The notes beneath the pieces are model-generated. The model worked only from the letters and a program-made list of their open reading frames with translations, did not search any database and was not told the DNA's origin. The position numbers were made by a program, and so were the translations under genes. This document shows, one piece after another, positions 36,969-44,920 of a stretch of DNA of 64,000 bases (the first letter of the stretch is position 1; each line of letters starts with the position of its first letter). The DNA comes from Streptomyces sp. TN58 (GTDB lineage Bacteria > Actinomycetota > Actinomycetes > Streptomycetales > Streptomycetaceae): NCBI RefSeq assembly GCF_001941845.1, contig NZ_CP018870.1, positions 2,201,001 through 2,265,000 on the forward strand, given 5' to 3'.

Positions 36969-37378
36969 GGCAGACGAGTCGGCCGGGCGGCCGCGTCGGG
37001 ATCCCAGGATCCCGCCGAGGAACGTCCGGGCTCCACAGGGCAGGGTGGTGGGTAACGCCCACCCGGGGTGACCCGCGGGACAGTGCCACAGAAAACAGAC
37101 CGCCGGGGGCTTCGGCCCTCGGTAAGGGTGAAACGGTGGTGTAAGAGACCACCAGCGCCTGGGGTGACCCAGGCGGCTAGGTAAACCCCACCTGGAGCAA
37201 GGTCAAGAGGATCCGTCCCCGGACGGGTCTGCGCGAACGCCTGAGGGCTGCCCGCCCGAGTTCGCGGGTAGACCGCACGAGGCCGGCGGCAACGCCGGTC
37301 CTAGATGGATGGCCGTCTCCCCGGCGACCGCGAGGTCACCGGGTGACAGAACCCGGCGTACAGGCCGACTCGTCTGCC
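36969..37378 (+). ncRNA. rnpB: RNase P RNA (bacterial type A)
   Basis: About 410 bases. The ends pair as stem P1: GGCAGACGAGTCGGCC at 36969 and its complement GGCCGACTCGTCTGCC at 37363-37378. Universal conserved elements occur in order: GAGGAACGTCCGGGCTCC, ACAGAAAACAGACCGCC, GGTAAGGGTGAAACGGTGG, TAAGAGACCACCAGC, and GACAGAACCCGGCGTACAGG near the 3' end. RNase P matures the 5' ends of tRNAs. Confidence 0.98.
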
Positions 37379-37382
37379 CCCA

Positions 37383-37402
37383 TCCGCCCCGTCTTGGGCG
37401 GA
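37383..37402 (+). terminator. rnpB terminator
   Basis: TCCGCCC-CGTCTT-GGGCGGA, a perfect 7-bp stem just after RNase P RNA. A second small hairpin with a T-rich tail follows near 37423-37442. Confidence 0.6.
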
Positions 37403-37486
37403 GCCCCGATCAGGTCGACCGTTCCCCGTTCCGGGGAGTTTCTGGGGAGTCTGACATCACCGGGGCGTCCCGAATGCCCTGTGCCG

Positions 37487-38098
37487 TCAGTCCGTGGCGC
37501 CCGTGCGGCGGGCGTAGGCGCGGGCTGCGCGGACGCGGTCGCCGCAGCGGGTGGAGCACCAGTGGCGCCGGCCGTGGGTGCGCATGAGGAACCGGTCGCA
37601 GGGGGCGGCGCCGCAGGCGGCGAGGATGTCGGCGTCCGGGCCGGTGAGCAGGTCGGCGGCGTCGGCGGCGAGGATCGCCAGCGCGTGGTTGACGGCCCGG
37701 TCCGTGGGGTGCGCCTGGACGCGGCGCGGGCCCCGGGCTTCGTCCCAGGCGAGGAGGGGCGCGGTGGGGACCGCCGTGAGGGCTTCGTTCACCGCGCGCA
37801 GGGACGCCTCGGGCGGGGTGGTGCCGTCGACGCGGGCGGCGAACAGGGCGCGCACGTGTCCGCGGAGGGTACGCATCCGCTGCGCGCACATCTCGTAGAG
37901 CTGCACGTCGGGGGTGGTCAGCTCGTGGGCGGCGAGCCAGCGCATGGCGGACTCGGGTGCGGCGAGCAGGTCGTAGCCGTGGCCTGCGGGGAGGTTCGCG
38001 GTGGTGTCGGCGAAGTCCAGGGACCGGTACCGGTCGGCACCCGGCGGCGGGGGCAGCGGGGTCTGCCCGGTGTCGGGGGCGGCCGGCTTCTCATCCAT
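37487..38098 (-). CDS. CGNR zinc-finger domain protein (putative regulator)
   Basis: 203 residues. N-terminal half is the ABATE-like domain (YRSLDFADTTANL, ...YEMCAQRMRTLRGHVRALF); the C-terminal ~45 residues are the CGNR zinc finger: CGAAPCDRFLM, then RRHWCSTRCGDRVRAARAYARR, with four Cys placed for Zn2+. The family is thought to bind DNA. Divergent from the MBL gene across a gap holding two near-identical 14-mers. Confidence 0.9.
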   Translation of the reverse strand: MDEKPAAPDTGQTPLPPPPGADRYRSLDFADTTANLPAGHGYDLLAAPESAMRWLAAHELTTPDVQLYEMCAQRMRTLRGHVRALFAARVDGTTPPEASLRAVNEALTAVPTAPLLAWDEARGPRRVQAHPTDRAVNHALAILAADAADLLTGPDADILAACGAAPCDRFLMRTHGRRHWCSTRCGDRVRAARAYARRTGATD

Positions 38099-38116
38099 GC
38101 CCTCATGTTAGCGCTT

Positions 38117-38176
38117 GCGTTTTTCCGTGACACCTGCCTAGCCTTCCATCACGCCAAAAGCGGCGGTTTTTCGTGA
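38117..38176. promoter_or_regulatory. pair of near-identical 14-mers between divergent genes
   Basis: GCGTTTTTCCGTGA (38117-38130) and GCGGTTTTTCGTGA (38163-38176), same orientation, 46 bases apart, in the CGNR-MBL gap. T-rich words are rare here, so these may be binding sites for the CGNR protein. Speculative. Confidence 0.35.
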
Positions 38177-38193
38177 GAATCAAGGGAGACGCG

Positions 38194-38982
38194 ATGTCCC
38201 AGCTCCACGCCGGCCAGTTCCCGGTCCGCACGTTCGGCGGTCCGACCGCCCTGTTCGAGTACGGCGGCCTGCGTTTCCTGACCGACCCGACCTTCGACGG
38301 CCCCGGTGACTACCCCTCGCAGGGTCCGACGCTGACCAAGACCGCCCCCGCCGCGGCCGCCCCCGCCGACCTGGGCCTCGTCGACGTGGTCCTGCTCTCC
38401 CACGACGAGCACGCCGACAACCTCGACGTCGCCGGCCGCGCCCTGCTCGCGGAGGTGCCGCTCACCCTGACCACCCCCGGCGGCGGAGACCGCCTCGGCG
38501 GGAAGGCCAGGGGCCTGGCCGACTGGGAGACGGTCGAGATCGAGCGCCCGGGCGGCGGCACCGTCACCGTCACCGGCGTCCCCGCCGTCCACGGCCCGGG
38601 CCGGCGCGAGGAGGTCGAGCCCTACACCGGCCAGGTCGTCGGCTTCGTCCTGACCGGCGAGGGCCTGCCGACGGTCTACGTCAGCGGCGACAACGCCTCC
38701 CTCGACGCCGTCGGAGCGATCGCCGAGCGCTTCGCCCCCGTGGACACCGCCGTCCTGTTCGCCGGCGCGCCGCGGTTCCCCATGCTCTTCGGCGGCGAAC
38801 CGCTCGTCCTGGACAGCGTGCAGGCCGCCGAGGCAGCCCGGATCCTCGGCGCACGCCGTGTCGTCCCGGTCCACCACGACGGCTGGGCCCATTTCACCGA
38901 GGGCCGCGAGGAGTTGGAGGCCGCCTTCACCGCCGCGGGCCTGGCCGACCGCCTGGACCCGGACTGGGCGCGGCGCGCCTGA
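38194..38982 (+). CDS. metallo-beta-lactamase fold hydrolase, variant motif
   Basis: 262 residues. UlaG-like MBL fold: HAGQFPVRTFGGPTALFEYG, DPTFDGPGDY, LLSHDEHADNLD in place of the usual HxHxDH, YVSGDN and the late His in VVPVHHDGW. The first motif has an extra residue and Asn instead of the last His, so metal binding may differ. Substrate unknown. AAGGGA before the ATG at 38194. A strong hairpin follows. Confidence 0.85.
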   Translation: MSQLHAGQFPVRTFGGPTALFEYGGLRFLTDPTFDGPGDYPSQGPTLTKTAPAAAAPADLGLVDVVLLSHDEHADNLDVAGRALLAEVPLTLTTPGGGDRLGGKARGLADWETVEIERPGGGTVTVTGVPAVHGPGRREEVEPYTGQVVGFVLTGEGLPTVYVSGDNASLDAVGAIAERFAPVDTAVLFAGAPRFPMLFGGEPLVLDSVQAAEAARILGARRVVPVHHDGWAHFTEGREELEAAFTAAGLADRLDPDWARRA

Positions 38983-38987
38983 CGGGC

Positions 38988-39020
38988 GGCGCCTGCCCTG
39001 CGGGACGCCGGGCAGGCGCC
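38988..39020 (+). terminator. terminator after the MBL gene
   Basis: Perfect 11-bp stem GGCGCCTGCCC / GGGCAGGCGCC with an 11-base loop, six bases after the stop. Confidence 0.75.
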
Positions 39021-39099
39021 CGGTCCCCGCGCCACGAATCGAGGCGCGGCCGGTGCCGATGCCTGTCGGTGGGCCGGAGGATGCGGCACTCTCAGGTTC

Positions 39100-39435
39100 A
39101 TGAGCGACCACCCCGCACGCGCGGCCGCGGCTGCCGCGCACATACGCGACCTCGCCCAGGCGACGACCGACCCCCGCAGCGCCTACGCCGACCCCGCCCA
39201 GCTCGCTTCCGTGACCGGGAGCCTGCTCGACCTCGCCCGCCACCTCGAAGACGCGTTGGACCACCTGGAGCGCGGTGTCCGGCACACCGGGGACGGCGAC
39301 TGGGCCGCTGCGGACGGTGGGGCACCCCGCCGGGCCGAGCACGCCGTCCAGTCCGCCCGGGCCGAGGCGCGGAACATGTCCCGCGCCCTCGCCCGGGCCG
39401 TCGAGGCCCTCGGCCGGCTCAAGTCCGCGCCCTGA
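39100..39435 (+). CDS. small helical protein, unknown
   Basis: 111 residues, Ala/Arg-rich and predicted all-helical (RAAAAAAHIRDLAQ, LLDLARHLEDALDHLERG, RNMSRALARAVEALGRL). No cysteine or catalytic motif. It looks like a conserved actinobacterial hypothetical of coiled-coil type. Monocistronic; converges with the RNase H gene. Confidence 0.7.
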   Translation: MSDHPARAAAAAAHIRDLAQATTDPRSAYADPAQLASVTGSLLDLARHLEDALDHLERGVRHTGDGDWAAADGGAPRRAEHAVQSARAEARNMSRALARAVEALGRLKSAP

Positions 39436-39469
39436 GGCTGCCCTTACGGCCTTACCGACCGTACCGCCC

Positions 39470-40906
39470 CTACCGCAGGTGGGAGGTGTCGTTCAGCAGG
39501 CGGACCGAGGCGTTGCCGTCCGCGTAGTAGGCCACGGCCGACAGGGACGCCGCCGAGAGTTCCATGCGGAACAGGGACTCCGGCGGGGCCCCGAGGGCGA
39601 GGCGGACCAGGATCTTGACCGGGGTCACGTGAGTGACCAGCAGGACCGTGCGGCCCGCGTGCTCGGCCAGCAGCCGGTCGCGGGTGGCCGAGATCCGGCG
39701 GGTGGCGGCAGCGAAGCTCTCGCCGCCGCCGGTGGGGGCGGCCTTCGGGGAGTCCAGCCAGGCCTGCAGGTCGTCCGGGAAGCGCTCCCGCACCTCGGCG
39801 AAGGTCAGACCCTCCCAGGCGCCGAAGTCCACCTCGCGCAGGCCCTGTTCGACGGTCACGTCGAGGCCGAGGCGGTCGGCGACGACCTGCGCGGTCTCGC
39901 GGCAGCGCAGCAGCGGGGAACTGACGACCGTCTGGACGGTGCCGCGGGCCGCAAGGGCCTCGGCGACCGCCGCCGCCTGGCGGCGGCCCGCCGGGGACAG
40001 CTCGGGGTCGCTTCCGCCGCTGCCGGAGAACCGCTTCTGCGGGGTGAGCGCGGTCTCGCCGTGGCGCAGCAGCACGAAGGTGGCCGGGGCGCCCATGTCG
40101 GGGGCCCAGCCCTGCCCGCCCGCGGGGGCGGTGGCCGTCCGGTCCCGATCTGCCCGGCCGGGCGCCGGCGCCGCCGGCGGGACGGCTCCGCCCGTAGCGG
40201 AGGCGGGCTCCGCGAAGAGCGTGTCGGCCCCTGCCTCCGCGGACACCGGCGCGGTGGCCGGCGTACGGGCGGACACGGCCTCGCCCGTCGCCGCGCGGCC
40301 GGCCCGGGCCTCTTCGGCGCCGCCGATGCCGCGGGCGGCCGCGGCGTCGGGGCCGGACCGGGCGGCGGCCAGGGCCGCCCGCGCCGCCGCCGCACCCGCG
40401 GCGGCGTCACCGGGCGGACCCGACGGGGCCGGCGCGGCCGACGGGGTCGTGAAGGCGGCCGAGGAGGCCGACGGCTCCCACTGCCCGCCGCGCCTGCCCG
40501 CGTCCATCGCCTCGTTGGCGAGCCGGTCCGCGTGCTTGTTGCGCTCGCGCGGGATCCACTCGTACGTCACCTGCGCGCGCGGCAGGATCCGCGCGGCCTC
40601 GGCCGCGAGCGGCTTCATGTCCGGGTGCTTGATCTTCCAGCGGCCCGACATCTGCTCGACGACGAGCTTGGAGTCCATCCGGACCAGGACCTCCGCGTCC
40701 GGCGCGAGGTCACGGGCCGCCGTGAGCCCCGCGATCAGGCCCTTGTATTCCGCCACGTTGTTCGTCGCGACGCCGATGTACTCGGCGCGTTCGACCAGCG
40801 TCTCGCCCGAGGCCGGGTCGAGGACGACCGCGCCGTAGCCGGCGGGCCCCGGGTTGCCCCGGGATCCGCCGTCCGCCTCCACGACGACCCGGACGAGTCG
40901 CTGCAT
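39470..40906 (-). CDS. bifunctional RNase H / histidine phosphatase (CobC-like)
   Basis: 478 residues. Residues 1-140 are a type I RNase H: VVVEADGGSRGNPGPAGYGA, ATNNVAEYKGLIAGL, RMDSKLVVEQMSGRWKI. A ~130-residue Ala/Pro-rich low-complexity linker follows. Residues ~275-478 are a histidine phosphatase: VLLRHGETALTPQKRFSG (RHG), VVSSPLLRCRETAQ, VTHVTPVKIL. The mycobacterial ortholog removes RNA from hybrids and acts as alpha-ribazole phosphatase in cobalamin synthesis. Its start abuts the zinc-ribbon gene (stop/start within a few bases), third in that operon. Confidence 0.92.
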   Translation of the reverse strand: MQRLVRVVVEADGGSRGNPGPAGYGAVVLDPASGETLVERAEYIGVATNNVAEYKGLIAGLTAARDLAPDAEVLVRMDSKLVVEQMSGRWKIKHPDMKPLAAEAARILPRAQVTYEWIPRERNKHADRLANEAMDAGRRGGQWEPSASSAAFTTPSAAPAPSGPPGDAAAGAAAARAALAAARSGPDAAAARGIGGAEEARAGRAATGEAVSARTPATAPVSAEAGADTLFAEPASATGGAVPPAAPAPGRADRDRTATAPAGGQGWAPDMGAPATFVLLRHGETALTPQKRFSGSGGSDPELSPAGRRQAAAVAEALAARGTVQTVVSSPLLRCRETAQVVADRLGLDVTVEQGLREVDFGAWEGLTFAEVRERFPDDLQAWLDSPKAAPTGGGESFAAATRRISATRDRLLAEHAGRTVLLVTHVTPVKILVRLALGAPPESLFRMELSAASLSAVAYYADGNASVRLLNDTSHLR

Positions 40907-41649
40907 CAGATGCCCGAGTCGGCCGTACGGACGAGGATGCGGCCGCAGTTCTCGTGGCGGACGACCTGGTCGCGGGCCGCGGCCTTGATCTCGTTGACCT
41001 CGGCCATGTCGAGCTCCAGTCGGCAGCCCTCGCAGCGGCGCTGGTAGAGGCGCGCCGCGCCGACGCCGCCCTGCTTGACGCGGATCTTCTCGTACAGGGC
41101 CATCAGGTCGGCCGGCATGGAGGCGACGATCACCTCGCGGTCCTTGGTGACCGTCGCGACCTCGGCGTCGATCTCGGCGGTGGCCGCGTCACGGCGGGCG
41201 GTGGCGTCCGCGACCTTGGCCTCCAGGGCGGAGACGCGCTCGGTCAGCTCGGAGACGCGCTCCTGCGCGGCCTCCAGGCGCTCCATGACCTCCAGGACCA
41301 CGTCCTCCAGGTCGCCCTGGCGCTTGGCGAGGGAGACGACCTCGCTCTGCAGGTTCGCCAGGTCCCGGGCCGAGATGCCCACGCCGGAGTCGAGCCGCTG
41401 CTGGTCGCGGACCGCGCGCTGGCGCACCTGGTCGACGTCCTGCTCCGCCTTGGTCTGCTCTCGCGCCGTGTCGCTCGCCTGGGTCTGGGCGGCGACCAGC
41501 AGGTCACGCTGCTGCGCCAGGTCCTTGGTCAGCGTGTCGAGCTCGGCGTGCTCGGGCAGCGACTTGCGCTTGTGGGCGAGCTGAGACAGCCGGACGTCCA
41601 GCGCCTGGACGTCGAGAAGTCGGATCTGGTCGGCGGGCTCGGCGTTCAG
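40906..41649 (-). CDS. coiled-coil zinc-ribbon protein, CTG start
   Basis: 247 residues. N-terminal ~170 residues are a long antiparallel coiled coil (starts MNAEPADQIRLLDVQALDVR when CTG is read as Met); a C-terminal ribbon has CEGC and HENCGR. Nucleic-acid binding is suspected for this family, always next to Nif3 and RNase H genes. No ATG, GTG or TTG lies near the fold in this frame; the natural start is CTG at 41649, seven bases after GGAG and overlapping the nif3 stop (CTGA). That strongly suggests a CTG start by coupling. Confidence 0.85.
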   Translation of the reverse strand: MNAEPADQIRLLDVQALDVRLSQLAHKRKSLPEHAELDTLTKDLAQQRDLLVAAQTQASDTAREQTKAEQDVDQVRQRAVRDQQRLDSGVGISARDLANLQSEVVSLAKRQGDLEDVVLEVMERLEAAQERVSELTERVSALEAKVADATARRDAATAEIDAEVATVTKDREVIVASMPADLMALYEKIRVKQGGVGAARLYQRRCEGCRLELDMAEVNEIKAAARDQVVRHENCGRILVRTADSGI

Positions 41650-42503
41650 TTGGGGGCTCCAGAGATAGAAGGGGAGGGTACGGACGGCGCGTGCACCGTC
41701 CACGGGTCGGTGACGGTGCGCGAGACGTGGGTGCGCAGACCCCAGCCGTGCCGCTCGGAGATCGCGTCGAGCTGCGCTGCGGCCTGTTCGCACCAGGGCC
41801 ATTCGGTGGCCCAGTGGGCGGCGTCGACGAGGGCCAGCGGGCTCTGCTCGCGGGCCTCGGAGACCGGGTGGTGGCGCAGGTCGGCGGTGACGAACGCGTC
41901 CACGCCGGCGGCGCGGACCTCCGCGAGGAGGCTGTCGCCGGAGCCGCCGCTGACGGCCACCCGCCGGATCATCGCGTCGGGGTCGCCCGCGACGCGGATG
42001 CCCTGGGCGGTCGGCGGCAGCCAGGCCGCGCAGCGGGCGGCGAACTCCCGCAGCGGCTCGGAGCTGTCCAGCTCGCAGATCCGGCCGAGGCCGCGGCGGC
42101 CTTCGGGGTCGCTCGGGTCCGGCACCAGCGGGCCGGTGATCCGCAGGTCCAGGGCGCCGGCGAGGGCGTCGGAGACGCCGGGGTCGGCCGTGTCGGCGTT
42201 GGTGTGGGCGACGTGCAGCGCGATGTCGTTCTTGATCAGGGTGTGCACGACGCGGCCCTTGAACGTGCCGGCCTCGACCGTGGTGGTGCCCCTCAGGTAG
42301 AGGGGGTGGTGGGTGACGATCAGGTCGGCACCCAGTTCCACGGCTTCGTCGGCGATCTCCTGGACGGGGTCCACCGCGAAGAGGACCCGGCCGACCTCGG
42401 CTTCGGGGTCGCCGCATACGGTTCCGACCGCGTCCCACTGCTCGGCCCGCGAGGGGGGCCAGAGAGCGTCCAGCGCGGCGATGACTTCAGAGAGACGGGG
42501 CAC
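41646..42503 (-). CDS. Nif3-like dinuclear metal centre protein
   Basis: 285 residues. Family motifs: EQWDAVGTVCGDP, LIVTHHPLYLRG, VAHTNADTA, VAVSGGSGDSLLAEV, FVTADLRHHPVSEA and LVDAAHWATEWPW. Histidines and acids there bind two metal ions in the hexameric barrel; the catalytic role (GTP cyclohydrolase I type 2-like) is not proved. GTG start at 42503. First gene of the nif3 - zinc ribbon - RNase H operon. Confidence 0.93.
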   Translation of the reverse strand: MPRLSEVIAALDALWPPSRAEQWDAVGTVCGDPEAEVGRVLFAVDPVQEIADEAVELGADLIVTHHPLYLRGTTTVEAGTFKGRVVHTLIKNDIALHVAHTNADTADPGVSDALAGALDLRITGPLVPDPSDPEGRRGLGRICELDSSEPLREFAARCAAWLPPTAQGIRVAGDPDAMIRRVAVSGGSGDSLLAEVRAAGVDAFVTADLRHHPVSEAREQSPLALVDAAHWATEWPWCEQAAAQLDAISERHGWGLRTHVSRTVTDPWTVHAPSVPSPSISGAPN

Positions 42504-42727
42504 GGGCCAAGGCTACCGTCCGTGGCGCCCGGTCCGGTCAGCGCCGGTACCTGCGAAGCGGCCCGCCGCCGGCCCGCGGGGCCTGCCTTTCGATGCCGCA
42601 CAGCACAGTCGCACCGCCCGTCACAGACGAATCGCCGCCCGGACACCCTTACGTGTGAAGCCGCCTTGGTCGTGTTGTTCGGCGGGAATCCCGAAAACTA
42701 GCTTCCTCACCGGAGGTGACGGCCCGG

Positions 42728-43891
42728 ATGACTGTCTGTGCCATCGAGATGACGACCACGGCCCCGTTCACGATCTCCGCGGACGGGTCCTACGCCGCCC
42801 GGCTCGCCGGGGACGGTGAGGCGCGCTTCGCGGAGCGCTGGACCCTCGCCGGTCCCGAGCCCTACGCGGTGCCGCTGCCCCTCGCACAGCCCGAGGAGGC
42901 GGACAGCGAGCTCCTCCCGCTGGCCGACGGGCGCGTGCTGATCCACCGCCGGGTCGCGGACCGGCACGCCTTCGCCCTGCTCTACCCGACGGGCGCCGCG
43001 GCCGGGCCGCGCACCGGGGAGCTCCAGCTGGGCGGCGTGGACGCGGAGGAGGGCGTACGGGTCTTCCTGCTGCCGCCGGCCCCGGACGGCTGCGGGGCCT
43101 TCGCCGTGGCGGCGTCGGACTCCGTGACCACGTTGTGGCAGGTGGCCGGAGGCGCGTTCGGGCCGCAGCGGGTGGCCCGGATCCCCGGTCGCTGCTCGGG
43201 CGGGGTGTGGCTGGACCGGACGGGCCGGCTGCTGGCCCTGGACCGCGAGCTGGAGGGCACCGCCAAGGCCGTCACCGTGGATCTGGGCGGCGACGCCGGG
43301 ATCACCCCGCTGCTGCAGATCACCGAGGACAGCGACGACCGGCTGCTGCTGGCCGACCCGGACAGCGGACTGCTGCTGATCCGCTCCGACGCCCCGGGCG
43401 AAGCCCGCCTGGGCTGGGGCGTGCTGGGCAGCTCGCGTCCGGTCCGCTTCCCCGAGTGCCTGCGGTTGGGGGACGCCGCGCCCTTCGCCGTCCAGCCGGG
43501 CCAGGCCCTGATGCCGGAGACCTGCGGGGTGGCGCTGCGGCTGCCCGAGGGGGACATCGGCCTGTGGCGCCCCGCCGACCGGTACGTCTTCCGGCTGGCC
43601 GCCCCGGCGGGGTGGCTCGGCGGGGCGGGCCTGTGGAGCCCGCAGGGCCGCCTGCACCTCCCGTACGCGCTCCCGGACGTGCCCTGCGGGATCGCCGGGA
43701 TGACCCTCCCCGCCGCCCCTCCCCCGCCGGTGCGGGTGGACCCGCCGGCCATGGCCCCGCCGGCCCGCCCGTCGGGCCATCCGCCGGCTCATCCGTCGGC
43801 CCGTACGGATGCGTCGGCCCGTAGGGATCCGGGGCCGCCGCCCTCGCCGCGGCCGGTCCCCCTGCAGCAGGCTCCGCTGGCCGGGCGGTAG
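42728..43891 (+). CDS. hypothetical beta-rich protein
   Basis: 387 residues. The pattern of short strands around residues 30-300 (SDSVTTLWQV, LLALDRELEGTAKAVTVDL, DDRLLLADPDSGLLLIRSD) looks like a beta-propeller without a known name. The last ~60 residues are Pro/Ser/Arg-rich and disordered. No signal peptide. The ATG at 42728 has GGAGGT at 42712-42717; an in-frame GTG at 42716 overlaps that site and is unlikely. The 224-base gap before it (42504-42727) shows nothing else. Confidence 0.75.
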   Translation: MTVCAIEMTTTAPFTISADGSYAARLAGDGEARFAERWTLAGPEPYAVPLPLAQPEEADSELLPLADGRVLIHRRVADRHAFALLYPTGAAAGPRTGELQLGGVDAEEGVRVFLLPPAPDGCGAFAVAASDSVTTLWQVAGGAFGPQRVARIPGRCSGGVWLDRTGRLLALDRELEGTAKAVTVDLGGDAGITPLLQITEDSDDRLLLADPDSGLLLIRSDAPGEARLGWGVLGSSRPVRFPECLRLGDAAPFAVQPGQALMPETCGVALRLPEGDIGLWRPADRYVFRLAAPAGWLGGAGLWSPQGRLHLPYALPDVPCGIAGMTLPAAPPPPVRVDPPAMAPPARPSGHPPAHPSARTDASARRDPGPPPSPRPVPLQQAPLAGR

Positions 43892-43907
43892 GGCAGGGCC
43901 CCGCCGG

Positions 43908-44849
43908 TCAGCCGTGCCTGAGGCCCAGGACCTCCGGCGCGGCGAAGGTCTCGTTCGCCGGGCGGGAGTCGTAGTGCGGGGTGAGGACCGCGTCGAGCTC
44001 CTCGTAGGAGAAGGACTCCTTGCCCGTGTCGAACTTGGCGGCGACCTTCGGGCGTTCCATGACGACCACGATGCCGCCGTGGACGACGAAGAGCTGCCCG
44101 TTGGCCCTGGCGGAGGCGGGTGACGCCAGGTAGCCGACGAGCGGGGCGACGTGCTCGGGGGCGAGGGCGTCCAGCCGGCCGTCCTCCGGGACCTCGAAGC
44201 CGGCGAAGACGTCCTCCGTCATACGGGTGCGGGCGCGCGGGCAGATGGCGTTCGCCGTCACCCCGTACTTCGCCAGGGCCAGGGCGGTCGAGGTCGTCAG
44301 ACCCACGATGCCGCCCTTGGCCGCGGCGTAGTTGGGCTGGCCGGCCGAACCGCCGAGGAATGCCTCCGAGGAGGTGTTGACGATCCGGCCGTACACCGGC
44401 CCGCCCGCGGCCTTGGACCGTTCGCGCCAGTGCGCCGAGGCGAAACGGGTGGTGTTGAAGTGGCCCTTGAGGTGGACTCGGATCACCGAGTCCCACTCCT
44501 CCTCCGACATCGAGAAGACCATCCGGTCGCGGAGGATGCCCGCGTTGTTCACCAGGACGTCGAGCTTCCCGTAAGTGCTCACCGCCAACTCGACCAGCTC
44601 GCGCGCCTGCTCGAAGTCGGCCACGTCGCCGAGGTGCGCGACGGCCTGCCCGCCCGCGGCGCGGATCTCCTCGGCGACCTCCTGCGCCGGGGCGGCCGAG
44701 GCCTCGCCCGAGCCGTCCCGGCCGGGCTGGCCGAAGTCGTTGACGACCACGCTCGCGCCCAGCCGCGCGAGCTCGATCGCCTCGGCCCGGCCGAGTCCGC
44801 GGCCCGCGCCGGTGACGACGGCGCAGAGCCCCTCAAGTGGGAGTGACAT
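43908..44849 (-). CDS. HSD17B4-like SDR, (3R)-hydroxyacyl-CoA dehydrogenase
   Basis: 313 residues. Classical SDR: VVTGAGRGLGRAEAIELARLG, VVNDFG, LVNNAGILRDRMVFSMSEEE, SSEAFLGGSAGQPNYAAAKGG (catalytic Tyr-Lys), MTEDVF, LAPEHVAPLVGYL. VNDFG with its Asp indicates NAD, and the whole resembles the dehydrogenase part of peroxisomal D-bifunctional protein (17-beta-HSD type 4). It would oxidise (3R)-hydroxyacyl-CoA to 3-oxoacyl-CoA. Third gene of a MaoC - alcohol dehydrogenase - SDR operon with a KstR-like site upstream. Confidence 0.9.
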   Translation of the reverse strand: MSLPLEGLCAVVTGAGRGLGRAEAIELARLGASVVVNDFGQPGRDGSGEASAAPAQEVAEEIRAAGGQAVAHLGDVADFEQARELVELAVSTYGKLDVLVNNAGILRDRMVFSMSEEEWDSVIRVHLKGHFNTTRFASAHWRERSKAAGGPVYGRIVNTSSEAFLGGSAGQPNYAAAKGGIVGLTTSTALALAKYGVTANAICPRARTRMTEDVFAGFEVPEDGRLDALAPEHVAPLVGYLASPASARANGQLFVVHGGIVVVMERPKVAAKFDTGKESFSYEELDAVLTPHYDSRPANETFAAPEVLGLRHG

Positions 44850-44871
44850 CGGTGGCGTTCCTCTCAGAGCA

Positions 44872-44918
44872 GGTCGGAGACGGTCGGAGACGGTCGCGGA
44901 GGTCGCGGAGGTCGCGGA
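44872..44918. repeat. short tandem repeats between SDR and ADH genes
   Basis: Two copies of GGTCGGAGAC then three of GGTCGCGGA, head to tail, in the 71-base gap after the alcohol dehydrogenase stop. Looks like slippage-derived spacer. Confidence 0.75.
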
Positions 44919-44920
44919 GG

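Noticed and set aside
36898..37486. Small open frames over rnpB
   Set aside because: The stretch matches RNase P RNA along its whole length; codons are not those of a protein.
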